Shown here in pieces: positions 55,834 to 64,000 of a stretch of 64,000 nt of DNA. The translations under genes and the position numbers were made by a program. The notes under the pieces are model-generated. The model worked only from the letters and a program-made list of their open reading frames with translations, had not been told where the DNA came from and did not search any database. Position 1 is the stretch's first letter, and each line of letters opens with the position of its first letter. The DNA is from Piscicola geometra (Eukaryota > Annelida > Clitellata > Hirudinida > Piscicolidae), in the NCBI GenBank assembly GCA_943735955.1, contig OX030965.1:766501-830500 (forward strand), in the 5' to 3' direction.

Positions 55834-58228
55834 GGCATGGGCGGCGATCCTGGGGTCAGGACCCCCCCACTTTTTTCCATTTTTGTATTCAAAAATTTCT
55901 ATTTGGAGGAACATAATCGCCAACCATGGCATAAAAGTAAATGTTTACATAGTAATACATTGTGAGTATGTGTAGACTACACATTGTGTAGTTATAGTGA
56001 TAGCTGTCTAAAACAAAAATATTCTTTGCTTACTTAAATACTCCTTCACCTACTTTTTTTATCACTATGGTGTAGGCGGGAATCTTGAGGGGGTTCTGGG
56101 ATCCACCTCTACAAGAAATCCCTCACTTTTTTAAAAATACACATTTCTCAACTCATTTTGATACGAGCCTTATCATCAACCATGGGATGAAAAAATGCTA
56201 ATACAGTAATACATTGTGAGTATGTATGGCCAGCAATGCTAGGGGCGTCCTGGGGTCCATCTTTATATGGACGCCCTTCAGTTTTACAAATAGAATAATT
56301 TTTCAACTCCTATCTTAGTACAAGCATAATCGTCAACCATAACATGAAACAGAATTTTTATTCAGTAATATATTTAGGGTAGGAGTAGTTATAGTGATAG
56401 TTGCCTGAAGCAAAATTATTCTTTGCTTACTAAAATACTCATCTACCTACTCTTCTTTTTATATTTATAAATTTCAATTAATAAATTATATTTATAAAAA
56501 TTAAATTTCTGATTTTTCAATTTTCGCGAGCAGACATCAGAATGATTTTACAGAAAATATCGGTTCACTTTTTGCAAGCAGACAGATTTACATTTTTATA
56601 GAAAAATCATTCATATTGTGCTACTTATTTTGCATGGGCGATATGCATAGGGGGATTCTGAGATCTACTTCAATATCGACCCTTTCTATTTTTTAGATGA
56701 ACCAAAGTTAATGAATTTCAAAAAGCTTCAAAGTTCGAACATTTAATAAAGTTGTGGTTAAATCAAACTACAAGTTTCATATCGCATAACTGCCAAAAAG
56801 AAATACTGAGGCTTTTAGCTCTTTCTATCGTTAGAAACACTGTCAATGCCGAATCAAGCCAGTTTGGTGTTGTGGTTGACAGCACACAAGACTGCAATGA
56901 CTTAGAGCAGGAATCGATATGCATTCATTGTGTTGATGAAACCCTAAATGTTAATGAACAGTTTATTGGCTTATTCAGCCCACCAGACACGACCGCTAAA
57001 ACATTATCTGCTGTAGTAAAAAATGTTGTGATCAGACTTATGACGGCGCTGCTAATATGAGCGGCCGATATAACGGTTGTCAGGCTATTATCAGCAGTGA
57101 GCATCCGCTTGCATTGTTTTTCCACTGTTCTGCATACCGTGCAAATCTTGTTGCCCAGCACACAGCTGCCGCAAATTCCTTTGTGAGCAATTCATTTCAG
57201 TTTGTCCAAGAGTTAGGTGTTTTTTAGAATCGTTCAGAGAAGGTCAAGAAGCAGTTTAGTCATGATTTAGTGTCTCTTATAATTGACTTTCCTGATGAAC
57301 TACTGAATAAAAAGTATAGTATAAAACTTCTTTGTCCTACAAGATGGCTAACCAGAGTATCTACAAGGTCTTATGGGCTTGAACATTATGAAATGGTACT
57401 TGTTAGCTTGGAATCGTTTGCTTCCATTGGTACTGCTGATGAAACAGCTGTAAAGGCTTGAGGTCTTTTTTCAACAAGGCACTACTGCACTGGCCCTCAA
57501 GGTAGTTGTTTTGGTGTTTTCACTTCTGGAACAGTTAAATAAGTCGTTGCAATCAGCAAGTGCCAAGGTCAGTGGACTGATAGCAGCGACTGATTCAGTT
57601 ATGCAAAAACTGCGTCGCCTACGATCAGATGAACAGTTTAACACCATTTTCAAAGATGTCAACAGTATGGTTTTGGCATAGATCTCGAGCCGATTGCTGT
57701 ACCTCGGGTGTTAGGACCGCCACAAAAGTATTGTGGGCTGGGCCCAGCTTATGTAGCAACAACACTAGAGGAACATTATCGAGCAGCATATTACGCTGTC
57801 ATAGACATTGCAGTCATGCAACTCACAGAAAGGTTCAATCGAGATTCTCCTGGTTTGCGTTCATACTTGCAGCTGGAGATAATGTTGTTAACTGGTGAAG
57901 TGAACCATGATATTTGCATGCAGTATCGTGTGTTAAATGAAACCGGTTTTTGTTCACAGTTAACTATGTTTAAAGACCAGAATGAACTTTAGCACAAACG
58001 CAAAAAAAAATGCAAGCTATGATCACGGAAGTCAGAAATCTGTTTCCTTAGGTTGAAAGATTGATCAGGCTGATGCTAGTGTGTCTAATAACGTCATGTA
58101 CTGCAGAAAAATCTTTTAGTGATTTGCGGCATCTTAAAACTTAGTTGCGTGCACCTATGACACAGCCTCGATTGAATTCACTGGCCGTTTGTCATGGACA
58201 TCAGGATATACTTGAAAGTCTGGATTAA
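55834..58228 (+). mobile_element. hAT element with triplicated 5' region
   Basis: Left end CATGGGCGGCGATCCTGGGG, inserted in element C. The 5' region repeats three times with divergence (starts near 55834, 56070 and 56225). Each repeat carries a G/C-rich GATCCTGGGGTCC-type head followed by TAATACATTGTGAGTATGT or a similar segment. The transposase remnant follows. A right terminus was not identified. Confidence 0.65.
56743..58228 (+). pseudogene. hAT transposase (ZMYM1/DUF4371-like), broken
   Basis: Plus strand, in order: SSQFGVVVDSTQDCNDLEQE (first catalytic Asp region), VNEQFIGLFSPPDTTAKTLS, then in another frame YNGCQAIISSEHPLALFFHC and SAYRANLVAQHT. After a TAG come LLNKKYSIKLLCPTRWLTRV, STRSYGLEHYEMVLVSLESF, then in a third frame VLVFSLLEQLNKSLQSA, then GPAYVATTLEEHYRAAYYAV. 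The dimerisation segment is LIRLMLVCLITSCTAEKSFS, DLRHLKT, stop, LRAPMTQPRLNSLAV, ending at 58226-58228. The order and the CPTRW motif fit hAT transposases of the type captured in animal ZMYM1-like proteins. At least three frameshifts and three stops. Confidence 0.85.
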
Positions 58229-58493
58229 AAAGGCTAGCAGAAGAATTTGCTAGTCAGTCAGACATACAAAGAGGTCTTTTTGGAAATTGGAGTTAGCGAG
58301 CTGTGGGGAGAGGGCAGGAGGACTGGCAGAGAGGGTATTTTATGTTATCTAAATATACACTGTGGGCCAAAAAAAATTTCCTAATGTATATTACTGATTT
58401 TTAATAATAATAATAATAATGATGAGCATTACTATAGTTGCCCACTCATCTACCCGTTCACCTGGTATTCAATTTTCTTTAATTTTTTTCTGG

Positions 58494-58531
58494 ATGTTCC
58501 AATAATGGAAGAATGAGCAAATATGGGTTAA
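58494..58531. mobile_element. piggyBac-type terminus with palindrome
   Basis: Reverse complement from 58531: TTAA, CCCATATTTGCTCATTC, then the imperfect palindrome TTCCATTATTGGAAC. The same palindrome occurs at 49826 and 54508. It may be the outer end of the element encoding the 53530-54320 transposase, with element C and the hAT nested between. Confidence 0.55.
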
Positions 58532-59130
58532 TGAATATGTTTGTAACTAAAATGTCATCCGTCGTCGAAATCATAGGACGGCGAATCCAATGCTAACCTA
58601 AAAATAATTTTGAAATTAAATAATTAATTCAAATTTTTTTGAATAAAAATTTTTTTTAATTAATAGTTTACATTTTAAAGAATTTATCTGTTGCCTTAAA
58701 AATAAATTTACAAATTAAGGGCTTTCAGACGTAACTATAAGTTAATCTACAGGATATCAAAAATTAAATTTCTCGAAATGGGTTTTTATCTTCTGCGGAA
58801 AAATGTAATTACTGCATACTTTTCTATCTGTTTTGCATATATTTTTTATACAGTATAAAGTTCAAAAATTTATTTTGAGGATTAATACATACACTTAGGG
58901 AGTGACCTTCAAAATAGTTCAATTTCAAGTTGTCTGATAAATAAATACATTTTAAAGAAAATAAATAATATTTTTTCAATGAATACTTGCAGGCTTTCAG
59001 TTGTTTTAAAGCATTCAGCAGAAGATTCTCAACTGAAGAGGTTACACCAGGGTGTCTCATTTAGTAAATTTGAATTCTTATAAATGTTTCTTTCATCACC
59101 ATCATGAGCACAATCACTGCTGCTTTTCAG
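58532..59130. other. AT-rich stretch upstream of the IDH3A exon
   Basis: No further exon could be read. A presequence-encoding first exon would be expected here or further left but is not evident. Confidence 0.4.
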
Positions 59131-59214
59131 ATGAGGACAGTGACTCTGATTCCAGGGGATGGGATTGGTCCAGAGATCTCAGAGGCAGTTCAGACGATCT
59201 TCCAAGTCGCTGAG
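59131..59214 (+). CDS. IDH3A: IDH3A-type exon (mitochondrial NAD isocitrate dehydrogenase, alpha subunit)
   Basis: The acceptor TGCTTTTCAG ends at 59130 and the donor GAG|GTTGAT is at 59215. The 84-bp exon, phase 0 at both ends, encodes MRTVTLIPGDGIGPEISEAV and QTIFQVAE. TVTLIPGDGIGPEIS is the N-terminal nucleotide and substrate fold signature of the isocitrate/isopropylmalate dehydrogenase family. The full match is closest to the start of the mature alpha subunit of the TCA-cycle enzyme, which oxidises isocitrate to 2-oxoglutarate with NAD. No other exon is visible up to the window end, so either introns are long or this is an orphan exon. An ATG at 59104 is in frame with it, but the splice model is more natural. 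The beta and gamma subunits share part of the motif, so the subunit is probable, not certain. Confidence 0.72.
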
Positions 59215-59277
59215 GTTGATATCCTTTGTTGGATTTGGTGCATGACAGTTTTTTTGCCAATTTGGTGTGTGGTCTAT

Positions 59278-59405
59278 ATTAATCACAGCCTGATAGACGC
59301 AGGCCATGTTACAATGGTTCTAATGTGCCAGAGGCACCACTCCACACGACGTACACATCTCTCAATGAATATGTTGCAAACACCACATCATATACACTAG
59401 GTATT
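59278..59405 (-). mobile_element. Partial SINE (diverged subfamily)
   Basis: Matches the body of the copy at 12066: CAGCCTGATAGACGCAGGCC, CACTCCACACGACGTACACA, CATATACACTAGGTAT. The tRNA-like head is missing. It lies just after the IDH3A exon donor. Confidence 0.7.
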
Positions 59406-60230
59406 CACCACAAGCCATCCGGAAGATTTGTCTTTGAGGGTTCGACTTGGTAAATTGGAGTTGATCTTAATCAACTTCCGTTATGGTTTGAACTTGACCA
59501 GTGGTTCTCAACCCAAGTGCAAGCCATGTTGGAGCGTGCATTGGTGATCGCCATACTATGTTTAAAAAAATGATATTCTGATTTTTAAAGCAGTTATCAT
59601 TTAGTTTGAATTGAATTCACGCGACCAATAAAAGTACATGAGATTTAAAAAATGATTTAGTAAAAATGTTGGTTCAGCATGAGCTCTGCATATCCCAGTA
59701 TTGCCTTTAACCCATCAGAGCCCAATCATCCAAATTTGGGCATAGCTCAATTGTATAACCAACAACTTAAATTAAAATTTACCCAGCCATTATATTGACT
59801 CTTTGTCTAACTATATCAACTTTAACATAAGAAATAAAGAAAAAGAAATATGAGTTAATTATCCTTGAACGTGAACACTCAAAAATTTCACCTTGAGCAA
59901 CTGGTTTCCCAAGATGAAATGCTTAATTGCTTAAGATGACCTTTATTGTATGTCATAAAAATTGTAATTTAAACATTTACTTATCCGACTATCTTATTTA
60001 TCTAAAAGAAATACTTTTTTTCGCTTTTTCAATACTGATCATTCCAAAAATCTGTATTCATTCTGGAACATGTAGTCTTTCAGTTCCTTCTCAAAAGCGT
60101 CATCAAATTTTTTTTGAAAATGTTCTAAATTTATTATTAAATTTTTAAAATTCTATTTTTAAAGTAAACTCTTTGGAATAACATAAGGGCGCATTGTTTA
60201 ATTTTTCTTAAATCTTAAGTCTTAAGTCTC
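59406..60230. other. AT-rich stretch with one TTAA-type end
   Basis: TTAA at 59707-59710 is followed by CCCATCAGAGCCCAATCATC and CAAATTTGGGC, a piggyBac-like MITE end with a GCCCAA...TTTGGGC inverted pair. Otherwise nothing is recognised. Confidence 0.5.
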
Positions 60231-60238
60231 GGGTGCAT

Positions 60239-61857
60239 TAGAGGTCGGACTTGGTCGATTTTTCATTCCCGGTCCCGTCCCGTTCCCGAAATTGTTTTTT
60301 CCGTCCCGTCCCGTTCCCGATGGGCCATCAGAATTTTGATTCCCGTCCCGTCCCGATCCCGAAATTTCTTTTCCTGTCTCGTCCCGTTCCCGATGGACTA
60401 TCTGAATTTTAATTTCCGTCCCGTCTCGTTCCCGCAACTCGATTCTTGGTCCCGACCCTTTCTTGAAACTTTTTGACCCGGTCCCGACCCATTCCCCAAA
60501 AAGTTTGTTTATTTATTTATTTTTGCTGCCGTTTTCACAGGTCCCAAACTTGCTAGTCCTAACATTTCTTAACATTTATTATTTGAAAGTCAGAAAATAT
60601 TTCTTTTAAAAAATACAAAAACACGATTTAAATATCAAATATATATTGAAATGAAAGTATTGAGGTTAGTCATTGTTTTTAAGTCATTCAATCAAGTCTT
60701 TATTGCTTTTCACACGGGTTAAACCGTCAAAAGTTTTAGCTTTCAAATTAGGTGATCTTGGGTCTGACATTTCAACATGTTTAAAAATTCCGTTTACATG
60801 GAATAGAACTTGCAGGTATACTAAAAAAATTTTTGGCTTCTTCTAGTAGTATTGGAAAATATTTCATTATACTCCAATAAATTAAACATCTTCATAATCT
60901 TCAATTTTTTGGGACGTAATTGTGAATATTTGTACAATTCATCCTCTTCTGAATTTATTCCTTCGTTCATTATTATTAATTCCACAATAATGTTAGAAAT
61001 ATGTTTTTTGACAACATTCTTATTCTCCACAACTTCACAAATAAAATCATTCGTATAATTTGATAGTATAAAAAATGTATTATAATTTTTACATTATAAA
61101 AACTAAGATAATAGGTCTAAATAACCATCATTTGTTTTTTTTCTCAACGGCACTGCAGCTTGATCTGGCTGTACAAAATGGAATTAAATTTTCTCTAATG
61201 AAAGTCTTTGTATTTATTTCTTTCTATCCCTAACTCTTTTAAATTATTCTTTTAAACTGGGGGATGCAACAGACATGCTGCCATATGAATAAGATCAATG
61301 GGCATCTTTTCTTTTGTTGAAATGATCAACTGAGCAATCAACTAGAAATTAATAATTCAAATTCAAAGTATGAATTTATAAAATAAAAATAATATAACTG
61401 ACCAGTTTGATTTCATCTGACAAGTTTTCATCATCACCAATTTGTTCTAATCTCTCTAATATTTTGACTCGCCATAACAACTTCAAATGTAATGTAGGAG
61501 ATTTTGACATTGACAACGCAATGGTGGCTTCGTTATACATTTCTATTGCATTTAATACTTATTTTAATTACTTAATTACGGAGTATCGATGAAATAGAGA
61601 TTTCCATACTTTGCTGAAGTATAATTATTAAAGAATCCAATCCCAATAAATTGTATTCCCGTTATTCCCGTTCCCGATTTAAAAGTTGATTACCGTTCCC
61701 GTTTTTTCCCGTTCCCGATTTAATAATGATTCCCGTTCCCGTCCCGAAAACCTATTCCCGGTTCCCGACTTTTCCCGTCCCGAAATTAATTTTCATTCCC
61801 GTTCCCGTGGGAGTCCCGCAGGTACCCGGTCGAATCGGGTACCCGGTCCGACCTCTA
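60239..61857. mobile_element. Complete hAT element with 8-bp target duplication
   Basis: Ends TAGAGGTCGGAC and, inverted, TAGAGGTCGGACCGGGTACC. Target duplications GGGTGCAT lie at 60231-60238 and 61858-61865. Length 1619 bp. Both subterminal regions consist of TTCCCGTCCCGTCCCG-type repeats, about 250 bp left and 190 bp right. A remnant on the minus strand near 61400-61520 reads SPTLHLKLLWRVKILERLEQ, which fits the PTLHLVLPW-type segment of hAT transposases. No full transposase, so non-autonomous or decayed. Confidence 0.87.
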
Positions 61858-61865
61858 GGGTGCAT

Positions 61866-63395
61866 GCATCGGATTGATAGGTTTAAGAAGAAATAAACAA
61901 CGGCATAAAAGAAAATGTAGGATGTAAACAAGACATTCTTTTATACTTTCTAACAGCGATAGCTGTAAAATAAATTTAGGATTTAAACAATAATTGTTAC
62001 GCGATCTTTAATTTTTGCACAATAAATTACTTTTTAATTTTTAAAAATTGCTTTTAGCCTAAAAATTTTTGGACGGTTAGAAGACTAAAGATTGTGTTCT
62101 GTTAATAAATTTCAACGAGAAAAAAGACTCGTTTTATGTATTCATTAATTTAAACATATATTCATTTACATGAATAAAAAATCAGTTAAAATCTTCAATG
62201 AGCTGGTTCACAGCATCTAAAATTCTTTCTCTGGCTTGTTGAATGGTGTGGGTCATCTTATTTATAGTCTGAACCTTTTAACTCCTAGTTTTTTCTAATT
62301 AATTGCATAATTTTTTCTTTATAGTCTAATTAATTAATTAGTTTTTCACTATACTCTGGCTTATATTTCTGTTTCATAATGAGTAAAGGAGCAAAGTTGT
62401 TTAATAGTAACATAAAAAACCACTATAAATGCTCACTCCAACTCACATGAATCAGCATTACTTCCTTCAACTTTTGGGGCTTCTACATTATTAAAGTCAA
62501 CTTAACAGAATATAATGTTTGTCGAGTTACTTGACTCTAGTGATACCCTTATTTTCTCAAGAACTGAACTAAAAGTTATAGCCTATAACTTATTTGCAAT
62601 TAAATTAACTTCTTCCCTACTGAACCCAGTCTGATTTTCTCTCTCATCTGCCACTGATTCAACTTTTGGGCTTCCATGCTTTTTGAAATTATGTGTAGAA
62701 TCTATAGCCCATTTAAAATTAGTAATTTGCAAATGAATAAACTTTTTCTTAAAGCTTTCTCAACTTAAAAATATATAGTTTAGTTTCGGAGTTAGAACCA
62801 CGCAAGTCTTTATTAAATTTTTTCAAAAATTATAATAATTAATTAATATAATACTTTAATGAATAAATAAAATAATTCAATAAAATATTTTAGTTAATTA
62901 ATTAATAAAAACAATGCAATTCATATTTAATTTAATTTATTTTATTTATAGCTAACCTTTATAGCTAAATAGCTTTGATTGGATATAGTTCTATTTATAC
63001 ATCAATAAATCCTATCAACCCGTCTTTGAATAGGGTTGATAGGATGTATATCGAATTATGTAGTGAATAATTAAACAACGTCTTTCGCGACACACCCGGA
63101 TGAATTAAACAACGCTTAAAACGCATTGGATGTACGGATTGAGTGCATCGGATGAACGAATTGAGTACATCGGATGAATTAAACAATGCGACCAAAGTTA
63201 AACTCGCTTTGCCCAGAGAAATTTCTTTATTTTGCAATTCACTTTTTGCTTCAACCATTTCCCGTGCAACCCTCTTGTAACTAGAGTCTAGTTTACAGTC
63301 AATTGAGACTAATGAGACGAAAGATTACATCTATTTTTCTCTTACTTCAACTAAGTCACTCTTAGCTTTTCATCGAGGCCTGAAGACGTATTTGA
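61866..63395. other. AT-rich stretch with no supported gene
   Basis: No recognisable coding sequence. At 63095-63180 a roughly 28-bp motif (GCATCGGATGAA with GATTGAGT) repeats about three times. The 87-codon frame at 62995-63258 (-) is unassigned. Confidence 0.4.
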
Positions 63396-63399
63396 TCAG

Positions 63400-63468
63400 A
63401 ACGTGATGGCTGAGCGCTTTGTTAACTTCGTAAAGGGTGCTATACAAATAATTAGTGATTAATTTGTG
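63400..63468 (+). mobile_element. L2-type 3' tail fragment
   Basis: TGAGCGCTTTGTTAACTTCG, then TAAAGGGTGCTATACAAATA and ATTAGTGATTAA. Same family as the tails at 44213 and 47865. Confidence 0.65.
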
Positions 63469-63559
63469 ATATTCAAATTTGAGATTCAGAAAGTTAACTT
63501 AGATTAAAGCACAGCTCTACTGATTCCACCTTATATATGTACATAATAATTACAAAGCC

Positions 63560-63805
63560 ATCATTGATTAATCGATATTTAGAAAATATTGAGTTATTTA
63601 ATTAAATAATGTATTTTAGAAAAAATATTTGTTCACAGTTAATAAATAATCGAACCATGTTAGCAATATTGTTTTGAAAAAAAGTTAGTCAAGAGCCCAA
63701 TGATCCATATTGGACACATCACAAAACCCCTCAAACTCACTCTGAATCATGAGTTGCAACTAGGGTGCACATCATGGGGCAGGCTCTTCAGGGTTGAATA
63801 CTTGC
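63560..63805. mobile_element. Copy of the CCCATNAGAGCCC-type repeat
   Basis: Parallel to 16050-16375: GAACCATGTTAGCAATATTG, CAAGAGCCCAATGATCCATA, GGCAGGCTCTTCAGGGTTGA. Confidence 0.55.
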
Positions 63806-63934
63806 GTTCTGAGTGACCTCGAAGCTGTGTCGCTTAGACTCCACTAAAATAGTGATCTTCTTTCTTTATATGTTCATCTTAATCTTCTCGAAGTTGCATT
63901 ACACGTGCAATCCTTGCAAACGCATGTTGTCAAC

Positions 63935-64000
63935 TCCTCCTCCTTCTCCACCTTCTTCTCTTCTACCTCCTCCTCCTTCTCCTCCTCCTTCTCCTCCTCC
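63935..64000. repeat. CTC/CTT pyrimidine repeat at the window edge
   Basis: (CTCCTC/CTTCTC)n running to the last base, so its full length is unknown. Confidence 0.85.

Noticed and set aside
59104..59400. A 98-residue IDH-like protein read straight through
   Set aside because: After the 28-residue IDH3A exon the frame enters an intron and a SINE. A donor at 59215 ends the homologous part exactly.

Overview
This window is AT-rich nuclear DNA of an invertebrate metazoan. The evidence is spliced exons with GT-AG borders, a mitochondrial-type RCC1L gene, an IDH3A exon, cadherin and PAN-like exon remnants, and many animal-type transposons (L2-like LINEs, tRNA-derived SINEs, piggyBac, hAT, MULE/FLYWCH, pogo). 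I cannot name the species. Most of the window is mobile or tandemly repeated DNA, and most long open frames are translated repeats rather than genes.

Host genes. (1) 291-743 (+): an open terminal exon of an unrecognised protein. (2) 8121-8395: two tandem degenerate copies of a POLR1H/ZNRD1-type zinc-ribbon segment. (3) 23002-32732 (-): seven 3' exons of an RCC1L (WBSCR16) orthologue, phase-consistent at every junction. Its last intron is almost entirely a perfect TATC array of about 5.95 kb. (4) 42280-42445 (+) cadherin-like remnants, and 43361-43671 (-) a cysteine-rich PAN/apple-like terminal exon. (5) 59131-59214 (+): one exon of a mitochondrial NAD isocitrate dehydrogenase alpha-type gene.

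Mobile DNA, left to right. A deleted LINE (1973-3435). A degenerate FLYWCH-MULE (10490-12560). Element A (12844-15636). A composite with 16-bp inverted ends that holds a pogo-like transposase tail and a nested FLYWCH-MULE (16451-20866). A hAT-type MITE family (copies at 21360, 22440, 38533). A TTAA-flanked MITE (33214-33476). Two inverted internally deleted piggyBacs (35061-36533, 36653-38112). An intron-containing FLYWCH-MULE gene (38770-39993). An L2-like fragment (40880-41548). Element B between inverted arms (44213-47960). A hAT remnant split by another TTAA MITE (50117-51567). An L2-like LINE split by a SINE (51572-53430). A third piggyBac remnant (53530-54320). Element C (54559-55833). 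A hAT with a broken transposase (55834-58228). A complete hAT with an 8-bp target duplication (60239-61857).

The best candidates for something undescribed are: the CCCTGTGAAC family (A, B, C), which carries 81-bp arrays and shows an apparent 2-bp target duplication against a paralogous empty site; the recurring design of TTAA ends followed at once by a palindrome in five otherwise different piggyBac-like families; and the RCC1L gene, whose introns are packed with tandem arrays.
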